Assembly (NCBI GenBank): GCA_934667425.1
Contig: CAKULV010000068.1
Span: forward strand, 1-13,044
Length of the DNA: 13,044 bases
Source: an uncultured Kiritimatiellota bacterium
GTDB taxonomy: Bacteria; Verrucomicrobiota; Kiritimatiellia; RFP12; UBA1067
Reading direction: 5' to 3'
The notes below the pieces were generated by a model that was not told where the DNA came from, searched no databases, and worked only from the letters and a program-made list of their open reading frames with translations. How positions within the stretch are numbered: the stretch's first letter is position 1; each line of letters starts with the position of its first letter. Shown here in pieces: positions 5,196 to 12,083 of the stretch. Position numbers and translations under genes: made by a program.

Positions 5196-6434
5196 ATGGA
5201 CTACCTTCTTCAGAAACTGCTCTTGGTGCTGACGCCGATTCTGTTCGTCGCGGATCTCGTGCAGAGCCACTTCTACCTGCGCGAAGCCGATGCGCGCGAG
5301 GGCGACGACCACCTGCCGCACACGGTCTACTACAGCTGCTTCGGGCTCTTCTTCGCCGCGATGCTCTTCGCGCTTCTCGCGCCGTCGCTTCCGCTCATGT
5401 GGGTGGCCATCGAACTGACAACCCTCGTCTCCGCGCCGCTCATCGCCTACCACCGCACGAAGGAGTCGCTGGAGGCGATGTGGAAATACCTCCTCATCTG
5501 CTCGATCGGCATCGGCCTCGCCCTCTTCGGCACGATGCTCGTCCTCCACGCGCAGACCACCGGCCGCGTCGCGTGGTTCAAGGCGGGCTTCGCCTTCATC
5601 CTCGCGGGCTACGGCACAAAGACGGGGCTCGCGCCCTTCCACACGTGGCTGCCCGATGCCCACTCCGAAGCGCCCGCGCCCGTCTCGGCGCTTCTCTCGG
5701 GCGCACTCCTCAACTGCTCGCTCTTCGCAATCGTCCGCTTCCGCGAAGCGATGCCCAACGCCGCCGCGCCCTTCTGCGACCGCGCGATGCTCGCGCTCGG
5801 TCTCCTCTCCGTCGCGACGGCGGCCGTCTTCATGGTTCGTCAGACGGACTACAAGCGCCTGCTCGCCTACTCCTCCGTCGAGCACATGGGCCTGGCGACG
5901 ATTCTCTTCGCCCTCGTCGGCCTCCTCTTCGACGGACGACCGCACACGGACCTTCTCCAGCTCGCCCTGCTCGCGCATGTCGCCGCCCACTCGCTCACGA
6001 AGACGCTGCTCTTCCTGACGGCGGGCAACCTGCTCCTCGCCTTCGGAACGCGCGCCATCGCCGCCGTCCAGGGCCTCGGCGTCTCGATGAAGGGACACGC
6101 CGCCCTCTGGATCGTCGGCCTCCTCTTCATCTGCGGCATGCCGCCGTCCGTCCTCTTCCTCTCCGAGCTCGGCCTCGTCTGCACGGCGCCCGTCTGGGTC
6201 TCCGCCACCGTCCTCGTCCTTCTCTTCGTCGTCTTCGCCGCCATGATGAAAGTCGCGCTCGCGATGACGATGGGGCGGCCCGCAAATGTGCCCGCTCCCC
6301 TTCCGCGTCGGCTCGCCGCCGTGCCGACGCTCCTTGCCACCGCGCTGGCCGTCGTGGGACTCGCGCTCACCGTCCTCCTCGTGGTCGCCGTCGAGACGGC
6401 CCACCCCGTCGCCACCGCCCTTCTCCATCCGTAA
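5196..6434 (+). CDS. HyfF-like proton-channel subunit (Complex I/Mrp antiporter family)
   Basis: This 412-residue protein is almost entirely transmembrane helices and belongs to the NuoL/M/N-Mrp family, closest in pattern to HyfF of hydrogenase-4-type complexes. Diagnostic features are Glu73 in 'MWVAIELTTL', Lys97 in 'EAMWKYLL', the core GTKTGLAPFHTWLPDAH (140-156, Lys142 and His149) followed by 'SEAPAPVSALLSG', then His265 and Lys269 in 'AHSLTKTLLFLTAGN' and Glu324. These residues carry protons in the family, so it should couple redox energy to ion pumping. HyfF proteins are usually longer, about 480-530 residues; here the first one or two helices appear to be missing. The start at 5196 has only a weak ribosome site. 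The upstream island may have clipped the gene. Confidence 0.9.
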   Translation: MDYLLQKLLLVLTPILFVADLVQSHFYLREADAREGDDHLPHTVYYSCFGLFFAAMLFALLAPSLPLMWVAIELTTLVSAPLIAYHRTKESLEAMWKYLLICSIGIGLALFGTMLVLHAQTTGRVAWFKAGFAFILAGYGTKTGLAPFHTWLPDAHSEAPAPVSALLSGALLNCSLFAIVRFREAMPNAAAPFCDRAMLALGLLSVATAAVFMVRQTDYKRLLAYSSVEHMGLATILFALVGLLFDGRPHTDLLQLALLAHVAAHSLTKTLLFLTAGNLLLAFGTRAIAAVQGLGVSMKGHAALWIVGLLFICGMPPSVLFLSELGLVCTAPVWVSATVLVLLFVVFAAMMKVALAMTMGRPANVPAPLPRRLAAVPTLLATALAVVGLALTVLLVVAVETAHPVATALLHP

Positions 6435-6460
6435 GTTCTCCCCGCCTTTCCCCTACGACC

Positions 6461-7669
6461 ATGATCGAGACACACGCCTTTGAATCGGCCGAACAGGCCC
6501 AAGCCTTTCTCCAGACGCTCGGCGGCTACGCCGAGCCGCCCGCCGTCGCGCCCCTCAAGGGCGAAGCCGCGCACGAAGTCGCCGTCGGGCCCGTCCACGC
6601 CGGCGTCATCGAGCCGGGCCACTTCCGCTTCCAGTGCGTGGGCGAGAACGTCTACAACCTGCAGATCTTCCTCGGCTACCAGCATCGCGGCGTCGAAGAC
6701 GCAATCGTGGGGGCGGACGGACACCTGCCGCGCCAAATCGCCCTCGCCGAGACGTGCGCCGGCGACACGTCCATCGCCGCCGCGACCGCGTTCGCCGAAA
6801 TCATCGAGGCCCGCGACGGCCTTCGCGTCTCCGCCCGCGACCAGGCCCTGCGCCGCCTGCTCCTCGAGCTCGAGCGCATCGCCAACCACGTCGGCGACCT
6901 CGGTGCGCTTGCAGGCGACGTCGCGTTCCTGCCGACGGCCTCGTTCTGCGGACGCATCCGAGGCGACTACCTCAACCTCACGGCCCTCGTCTGCGGCAAC
7001 CGCTTCGGCCGCAATGCCGTCGTGCCGAGCGGCCTGCGCGTCGCGCTCACGGACGAAACGCGCACGAAAATTCTCGCGGGCCTACACGCCGCGAAGAGAG
7101 ACCTCGACGCCGCGCTCAAGCTGATGTTCGAATCGCCCAGCGTCTGCGACCGCCTCGACGGCACGGGCGTCGTCCCGAAGGACGTCGCGGCGCAGCTCGG
7201 CCTCGTCGGCGTCGCCCGCCGCGCCTCGGACGAGCTGAACGGCGACGTCCTCGCACGTGCGCTCATCCGCCGCAAGGAAATCGAAGAGGCGCATGAGGTC
7301 GTGTTCGGGCTTCTGGAGGAGAAAAGCCTGTGGGCGAAGGACAATGGACAGCGGACAATGGACAGCGGAGAGGGCCCGCACACGGCGAACGCCTCAAGCG
7401 ACGAGCCGAGGTCTGAAAACAGCGGTTCGGCTGGCGCCGCGTCTGCGGCGCCATTCACGGCAGTTGTCGCGACGGTCGCCGCCTGGCGCGGGCCGCTCGT
7501 CCACGCGGCGGTCTTCGACGCACACGGTGCAATGCGCCGCTACAAGATCGTCGACCCGTCGGCGCACAACTGGCAGGGCCTCGCGTGGGCGCTGCGCGGC
7601 GAGCAGATCTCGAACTTCCCGATTTGCAACAAGTCGTTCAACCTCTCGTATTGCGGAACAGATAGATAA
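6461..7669 (+). CDS. HyfG-like large subunit of a hydrogenase-related (Ehr-type) complex lacking the Ni-Fe cysteines
   Basis: The 402-residue protein has the NuoD/HycE-HyfG fold: 'GPVHAGVIEPGHFRF', 'GYQHRGVE', 'ELERIANHVGDLG' and the ending 'NFPICNKSFNLSYCGTD'. In hydrogenases, RxCGxC and DPCxxC hold the nickel-iron site. Here these read ETCAGDTS (97-104) and DPSAHN (365-370): all four positions are non-cysteine (Ala100, Thr103, Ser367, Asn370), and Cys99 is one position off. This matches the 'energy-converting hydrogenase-related' (Ehr) group, so hydrogen chemistry is unlikely and the substrate is unknown. Residues about 291-333 are a low-complexity insertion rich in Ser, Ala, Gly, Asn and Glu, lying just where the family has a short linker and encoded by repeats (7339-7366, 7433-7452). 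The gene starts 26 bases after hyfF. Confidence 0.9.
   Translation: MIETHAFESAEQAQAFLQTLGGYAEPPAVAPLKGEAAHEVAVGPVHAGVIEPGHFRFQCVGENVYNLQIFLGYQHRGVEDAIVGADGHLPRQIALAETCAGDTSIAAATAFAEIIEARDGLRVSARDQALRRLLLELERIANHVGDLGALAGDVAFLPTASFCGRIRGDYLNLTALVCGNRFGRNAVVPSGLRVALTDETRTKILAGLHAAKRDLDAALKLMFESPSVCDRLDGTGVVPKDVAAQLGLVGVARRASDELNGDVLARALIRRKEIEEAHEVVFGLLEEKSLWAKDNGQRTMDSGEGPHTANASSDEPRSENSGSAGAASAAPFTAVVATVAAWRGPLVHAAVFDAHGAMRRYKIVDPSAHNWQGLAWALRGEQISNFPICNKSFNLSYCGTDR
7339..7366 (+). repeat. 14-bp tandem repeat inside the large-subunit gene
   Basis: GGACAATGGACAGC occurs twice in a row (7339-7352 and 7353-7366), followed by a partial GGAGAGG. Each unit itself repeats the word GGACA. It encodes part of the non-conserved linker (residues about 294-303, DNGQRTMDSG) of the large subunit. 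Words of this kind (GGACAATGGACA) are, from memory, common as dispersed intergenic repeats in some genomes, so this is probably a repeat that invaded the gene while keeping frame. Confidence 0.7.
7433..7452. repeat. Perfect 8-bp hairpin inside the large-subunit gene
   Basis: GGCGCCGC (7433-7440) and GCGGCGCC (7445-7452) are exact reverse complements separated by four bases (GTCT). The hairpin lies at the right end of the linker insertion, encoding Ala-rich residues. There is no T-run, so it is not an ordinary terminator. It may mark one end of the inserted repeat element. Confidence 0.65.
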
Positions 7670-7674
7670 ACATC

Positions 7675-8463
7675 ATGATCAAGGCACTTATCGCACGACT
7701 TCGGCAGGGATTTCGGACAGGAGCGTTCCCGACAAAGGCAGGCCCGAACCTGCCGCCGGACTTTCGCGGACGCCCCGCGCTCGACGCGGGCCTTACACCG
7801 GACAACCTTGCGCGGGCGAAAGCCGTCTGCCCCGTCGCGGACGCGCTCGGGCGCGACGCGGGCGGCGCGTTCCTCGACATGGGCCGCTGCACGTTCTGCG
7901 GCCGCTGTGCCGAGGCCTGCCCCGGCAAGATCCGCTTCACGAAGGAATACCGCCTCGGCGTCTTCGCGCGCGAGGCACTGATCGTCCGCGCCGGAGAAGC
8001 GCCCTACGAGCCGCCGCGACAGACGAACCCGGAGGCCCGTGCGCTCCGGCAGTCGTTCCAGCTGCGCGAAGTCTCGGCCGGCGGTTGCGCCGCGTGCGAA
8101 CTCGACGCGAACGTCCTCGGCACGCTCGCGTGGGACATGGGCCGCTTCGGCATCCGCTTCGTCGCCTCGCCGCGCCATGCGGACGCGATCTACCTGACGG
8201 GCCCCGTCTCGCCGAACATGCAGCTTGCGCTTGAGAAGACGTATGCCGCCGCGCCGGAGCCGAAGTTCCTGATCGCCGCTGGCGCGTGCGCCATCTCCGG
8301 AGGACTCTACGCGCACGGCACGCTGCCAGCCGTACCTGCGCTCTTCATCCCCGGTTGCCCGCCCCATCCGGCGACGACGCTCGAAGCCCTTCTGCGCTTC
8401 ACCGGCCGCGAGACCTTCGCGACCAAGAACGCCTCAAGGCCTTCGTCACCCCTGTCCAGCTGA
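7675..8463 (+). CDS. Fused ferredoxin/HyfI-like small subunit of the hydrogenase-related complex
   Basis: The 262-residue protein joins two subunits that are separate in hydrogenase-4 (HyfH and HyfI). Residues about 28-105 are ferredoxin-like with one intact [4Fe-4S] site, CTFCGRCAEACP (Cys72, 75, 78, 82). The preceding first site keeps only Cys52 in 'AVCPVADAL', so that cluster is probably absent. Residues about 125-245 are the NuoB/HyfI-type small subunit with all four cluster cysteines: GGCAAC (138, 141), GAC (205) and PGCPPHP (228). It should pass electrons to the site in the large subunit and dock the soluble arm on the membrane. It begins five bases after the large-subunit gene. The C-terminal tail (about 246-262) is Ser-rich and atypical. 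Confidence 0.9.
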   Translation: MIKALIARLRQGFRTGAFPTKAGPNLPPDFRGRPALDAGLTPDNLARAKAVCPVADALGRDAGGAFLDMGRCTFCGRCAEACPGKIRFTKEYRLGVFAREALIVRAGEAPYEPPRQTNPEARALRQSFQLREVSAGGCAACELDANVLGTLAWDMGRFGIRFVASPRHADAIYLTGPVSPNMQLALEKTYAAAPEPKFLIAAGACAISGGLYAHGTLPAVPALFIPGCPPHPATTLEALLRFTGRETFATKNASRPSSPLSS

Positions 8464-8479
8464 ACGGCCAGCCGAGCGC

Positions 8480-9021
8480 TCACTCCGCCGCCGTCCGAAC
8501 CGTCAGCACGGACACGGGGCCGGCAGCCACGGCGTGATCGCGTAGCCGGCGTGACGGGCGAACGCGGACTCGAAGCCCTGCGTCCAGTTCTGCGTGCCGA
8601 CCTCGTAACTGTCGTTCAAGACGGTCTTGAGCGGCCCGCTCGGCCCGGCGAGGTCGGGCCCAAGCGCCGCGACCGTCTTCTCCACGTAGTTCGCCCAGTG
8701 ACACCGAAGGGCCACCTTGGAGAGCTTGTCGCACTCAAGGCCCTTGCCAAGCCGCGTCCCCGTGCCGTTCATGCGGTTGAGGGCGCGGTAGCCGACGCGC
8801 AGAACCGTCCAGTCGCCCGGCGGCAGCGAGCAGGCCAACGTCCCGTCGCGGAAATCGGCCGTGAGGTCGCGCACGGACGCGCGCGCCACCACGGCGGCGC
8901 CCGGCGCGAGCATGACTTCCGTCCGCCCCGCACGCAAAACGACGCGCGACGCGGCGGCGCGGGGCGCGCCCGCCAGCGCCGAGGCGGACAAGAGGACGCC
9001 AACGAGAAGAAATCCGAGCAC
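8480..9021 (-). pseudogene. Deleted GH106 alpha-L-rhamnosidase gene (signal peptide, middle piece and tail)
   Basis: A GTG at 9021, preceded by AGGAG overlapping the queE stop, opens a frame starting with a clear signal peptide (VLGFLLVGVLLSASALA). It then gives a stretch typical of the middle of GH106 alpha-L-rhamnosidases: 'SLPPGDWTVLRVGYR', 'GLECDKLSK', 'TVLNDSYEVGTQNWTQGFES' (read in blocks), 'GYAITPWLPA'. It stops at 8503. In another frame the same DNA continues as AAGPVSVLTVRTAAE and stops at 8480, like the C-terminal end of a secreted glycosidase. Full GH106 enzymes have roughly 800-1100 residues, so most of the protein, including catalytic parts, is gone. The pattern implies at least two internal deletions. 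Assembly error is an alternative. Confidence 0.65.
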
Positions 9022-9028
9022 CGGGCTC

Positions 9029-9631
9029 CTAGCGAAAGCCGAGGATCTTGTGGAGCTGGACGGAGAGCGACCAGCCGTCCAGGCGGGAGAGGACGGACTT
9101 CGCCGTCGCAAAGTCAATCGCGCCGTTCCGTTCGCACGGCGAGATGTAGTAGTCCGTCGCGGCGATGCACCCGCGAATCTCCTGCGCGAAACGGATGACG
9201 GACGCCTCGTCCGAGGAGGCGACGACCCGCACCTCGTCGCAGCGGCGAAGGCACATCTCCGCACGATAGCGCGCGGCCTCTTCCGCCTTGGGCGAACAGG
9301 CAACGTAATCGACGTCGCCCAGCCACGCGGGCGCGAGCAGGCCATTCGTCTCGACGCCGATCCAGAAGCCCGCGCCCTTCAGCGCCGCGACGAGTTCGGG
9401 CATCCCCGCCTGGATCGTCGGTTCGCCGCCTGTCAGGATTACGCTCGTCGGACGCTGCGCGCGCACCTCGGACAGCAGATCGTCCAGCGACAGCGTGAAT
9501 CGCCGCGCCGTGTCCGTGTCGCACCACGGGCAGGCGAGATTGCAGCCCGCGAAGCGGACGAACGTGCAGGGCCGCCCCATGTTCCGCCCCTCCCCCTGGA
9601 GCGACGAAAAGACCTCAACGAGCCCGTACAT
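9029..9631 (-). CDS. queE: 7-carboxy-7-deazaguanine synthase QueE
   Basis: The 200-residue radical-SAM enzyme rearranges 6-carboxy-tetrahydropterin to 7-carboxy-7-deazaguanine, the precursor of queuosine in tRNA and of 7-deazaguanine DNA modifications. The opening 'EVFSSLQGEG' is the family signature. The [4Fe-4S] cluster motif is Cys30-x3-Cys34-x2-Cys37 in 'CNLACPWCDT', and 'LTGGEPTIQ' (67-74) is the SAM-binding GGEP region. 'VETNG' and the ending 'LSVQLHKILGFR' are also typical. Its start lies inside the 3' end of the transporter gene (17-base overlap), so it is translated from the sugar-operon message. No queC, queD or queF is in the window. Confidence 0.93.
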   Translation of the reverse strand: MYGLVEVFSSLQGEGRNMGRPCTFVRFAGCNLACPWCDTDTARRFTLSLDDLLSEVRAQRPTSVILTGGEPTIQAGMPELVAALKGAGFWIGVETNGLLAPAWLGDVDYVACSPKAEEAARYRAEMCLRRCDEVRVVASSDEASVIRFAQEIRGCIAATDYYISPCERNGAIDFATAKSVLSRLDGWSLSVQLHKILGFR

Positions 9632-11135
9632 CCTTCCCCCGGAAGGCGAGCGCGTAGAGGCCGACGACCGCGAAGCAGATCGTCGGGACGACGAAGCTCG
9701 CGCGCAGCGACATCGCGCAGAGCTTGAGGTTCGTGTCCCAGTCCGTCGCGAACCCCGGCACGAGCGCGCACCACACGGAGTTCGGGTTGCCGATGACGTC
9801 CGCCATCCACGGCGTGACGATCGCGCCGCCCAGGATCGCCATGATGAGGCCGGACGCGCCGAGCTTCAGGGCCTTCGGATACAGCCCGCCGAGAGCCTGG
9901 CCGTAGATCGTCGGGAACATGAGCGACATGAAGCCGCTCATCGCGACGAGGCAGAGGACGTTCGCGGAAAACGGCAGCCCCCCGACCGAGAAGAGGATGC
10001 GCGTCGGCAGGTACATGACGCCGAGGCAGCAGAGGATCGCGCCCGCCGCGAAGACGGCCATCATCTTCGCCGGCTCGACGTACTTCATGGCGAACGTCGC
10101 GATCCAGCGGCAGACGATGAAGAGCGTGATGGCGACCGTGTAGTAGGTCGCGCCGTCCGCCGGCGTGACGCCAAGCTCCTTCTGGCAGTAGACGTTGAGC
10201 CACGTCCACGCGGCGATCTGCACGCCCACGTAGAAGAACTGGGCGACGACGCCAAAGCCATAGCGCGGCGTCCGCAGGAGCGTCCCGAGCATCGCCCGGT
10301 AGTCGCGCTGGAGAACGACGTAGGCGAGCGGGCCGAGGCAGCCCAGCAGCACCCAGACGATCTTGTTCATCTCCGGGAAGAGGAAGTAGAGCGCGGTGAT
10401 CGGCGCGAAGGTGAAGAGCGTCGCGACGCCGACGCGCTTCAGGGCCACCGACCGGCCGTCGCCCGACGCCGCAGCGCCGTCCTCCTTCGCGAAGAGGAAG
10501 AAGAGCCAGATGAGCGCGGCGATCGCGCAGAGGCCGACGTAGGGCGCGCAGACCCAGAAGAGCTCGTTGTGGACGATCCCCTGCCGCGTCGCCTCGTCCA
10601 TGAGCGCGCGCTCCTCCGCCGTCGCGGGATGGAGGTGCGAGAGGATGAGCTGCTGGGCGAGGACGATGCCCATCATCGAGCCGACGGGATTGAACATCTG
10701 CGCGAAGTTGAGCCGCCGCACGGCCGTCGAGGCGTCGCCGAGCGAGAGGACGTACGGATTGCACGTCGTCTCCAGGAGGGAACAGCCGCCCGCGACGATG
10801 AAGATCGCGATGAAGTAGACGTCGAACGACTGGGCAATGCAGGCAGGAATGTAGAGCAGCGCGCCGGTGATGTAGACAAAGAGTCCGATCAGCACGCCCT
10901 TGCGGTAGCTGAACTCCTCGGCGAGGACGGCCGCGAAGATCGCGAGAACCGCATAGGCCCCGTAGAACGCGACCTGCACAAGACCGGCCTTCGACTGGTC
11001 CATCGTGAAGATGCGCTGGAACGACGGCACCAGATTGTCCGTCATGTTGTTCAAAAGCCCCCACAACGTGAAGCAGCTCACGAGCATCACGAATGTGAGG
11101 AGATTCTTCTTCGAGATCAGCCGTCCGTTTTCCAT
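9615..11135 (-). CDS. fucP: FucP-like sugar:proton symporter (FHS family of MFS)
   Basis: This inner-membrane transporter of 506 residues should import L-fucose or a related sugar with protons. Family signatures: 'FTLWGLLNNMTDNLVPSFQ' with Asp33, 'GALLYIPACIAQSF', 'LLETTCNPYVLSLGD' with Glu122, and 'RRLNFAQMFNPVGSMMG'. Asp33 and Glu122 correspond to Asp46 and Glu135, which are important in E. coli FucP. It is longer than E. coli FucP (438 residues), with an extra hydrophilic stretch at about 165-230, as in sugar MFS transporters of Bacteroidetes and PVC bacteria. I chose the ATG at 11135, four bases after the mutarotase stop; an earlier ATG at 11159 would add eight residues and overlap. Rhamnose or another hexose remains possible as the substrate. 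Confidence 0.85.
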   Translation of the reverse strand: MENGRLISKKNLLTFVMLVSCFTLWGLLNNMTDNLVPSFQRIFTMDQSKAGLVQVAFYGAYAVLAIFAAVLAEEFSYRKGVLIGLFVYITGALLYIPACIAQSFDVYFIAIFIVAGGCSLLETTCNPYVLSLGDASTAVRRLNFAQMFNPVGSMMGIVLAQQLILSHLHPATAEERALMDEATRQGIVHNELFWVCAPYVGLCAIAALIWLFFLFAKEDGAAASGDGRSVALKRVGVATLFTFAPITALYFLFPEMNKIVWVLLGCLGPLAYVVLQRDYRAMLGTLLRTPRYGFGVVAQFFYVGVQIAAWTWLNVYCQKELGVTPADGATYYTVAITLFIVCRWIATFAMKYVEPAKMMAVFAAGAILCCLGVMYLPTRILFSVGGLPFSANVLCLVAMSGFMSLMFPTIYGQALGGLYPKALKLGASGLIMAILGGAIVTPWMADVIGNPNSVWCALVPGFATDWDTNLKLCAMSLRASFVVPTICFAVVGLYALAFRGKDVRAR

Positions 11136-11139
11136 GCGA

Positions 11140-12081
11140 TTATGCCATCCTGCCGTCATTCATGCCATCCGCCGTCTCCAGGTGCGCCTGGATCGCGGCA
11201 TGCAAAACGTGATTCGCGCCGGGCGCAAGCGTCCGCCCGCCCGGCCAGTCCGAGACCGGCTCCACGCAGACGAAGCGCATCCAGTCGTCCGCCGCCAGAT
11301 CGGCGAGCCGCGTCTCCGCGCCCGGATTCCAGACGACGGCGCGGTCGTTGCCGGACGACGCGACCGCGATCGCGCGCTTAAGCCCCGGATCGAGCACCGC
11401 GTAGGCGTGCCGGGGCGCCGGCTTCATCTCGAAGATGTGGTCGGGCGCGAAATCGACCTTCAGGTCGCCGGCCCACACGCCGCGCCGCTGCTCCGGCGTC
11501 GTGCCGTCCGTGTACGCGCAGCCGTCCAGCCCCCGCACCGTGACGCCGTCGCGGTCGCGCACGGCGAGATAGGGGTGGAAGCCGCAGCTGAAGGCGAGCG
11601 GCTCCGAGCCCGTATTCGTCGTCGTCAGCGCGAGATTGAGCTTCATCGAGACGGATACCTTGACCGTCAGGTCGAAGGCATGCGGCCAGAGCTGCCGCGT
11701 GACGAGATCGTCCCGAAGGCCGAGCGTCACCTCCGTCACGTCCTCGGAATACTCCGTGCCGCGCACGTCGAAGACCATCTTCGACGCGAAGCCATGCTGC
11801 GGCAAGTCCTTCGCGAAGCGGTTGCCGAACTGCGGCCAGCAGACGGGCACGCCCCCGTGGAACTTGTCGCCCCGGTTGTAGTCCGCATCCCGCCGCGCCG
11901 GGCGGAAGAGGACGGGCCCGTGGCCCGTCGGACGGTAGGAAAGCGTGTTCGCGCCGAGGAGCGCGACTTCCGCCGTGCCGTACCGGTTCGCGAGAACGAC
12001 GTTCGGATAGCCAGCGAAGCCCGGACGGAAGACGATCCGTCCGGGCGCACCGTACCGCGCGTTCAGCTCGGCAACCGTCAT
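11140..12081 (-). CDS. Aldose/hexose-6-phosphate mutarotase-like protein (YeaD type)
   Basis: The 313-residue protein belongs to the aldose 1-epimerase superfamily in its D-hexose-6-phosphate mutarotase branch. It interconverts alpha and beta anomers of a sugar or sugar phosphate. Typical blocks are 'HGGVPVCWPQFG', 'LPQHGFAS', 'FSCGFHPYLAV' with the catalytic-type histidine, 'DGCAYTDG' and 'VVWNPG', followed by 'MRFVCVEP' near the C-terminus. The ATG at 12081 follows the fucO stop by only two bases, so the genes are probably co-translated; a longer in-frame opening would run inside fucO. No signal peptide, so it is cytoplasmic. In this operon it may serve the sugar brought in by the neighbouring symporter; the exact substrate cannot be read from sequence. 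Confidence 0.87.
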   Translation of the reverse strand: MTVAELNARYGAPGRIVFRPGFAGYPNVVLANRYGTAEVALLGANTLSYRPTGHGPVLFRPARRDADYNRGDKFHGGVPVCWPQFGNRFAKDLPQHGFASKMVFDVRGTEYSEDVTEVTLGLRDDLVTRQLWPHAFDLTVKVSVSMKLNLALTTTNTGSEPLAFSCGFHPYLAVRDRDGVTVRGLDGCAYTDGTTPEQRRGVWAGDLKVDFAPDHIFEMKPAPRHAYAVLDPGLKRAIAVASSGNDRAVVWNPGAETRLADLAADDWMRFVCVEPVSDWPGGRTLAPGANHVLHAAIQAHLETADGMNDGRMA

Positions 12082-12083
12082 CT

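Noticed and set aside
5175..6428. Long antisense open frame of 417 codons opposite the HyfF-like gene
   Set aside because: Charged, repetitive composition (Glu, Arg, Asp, Gly) typical of the antisense of GC-rich membrane-protein genes; the + strand has clear family motifs.
5186..6460. Upstream extension of the large-subunit frame through the hyfF gene
   Set aside because: Arg/Pro/Ala-rich shadow of hyfF; NuoD-family sequence begins only after the ATG at 6461.
8464..8479. Terminator between the converging operons
   Set aside because: I find no stable stem followed by a T-run on either strand in the short gap or gene ends.
9495..11381. Long + strand open frame of 628 codons across queE, fucP and the mutarotase
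   Set aside because: It is opposite three recognised genes and has only Arg/Glu/Ala-rich composition with no motif.
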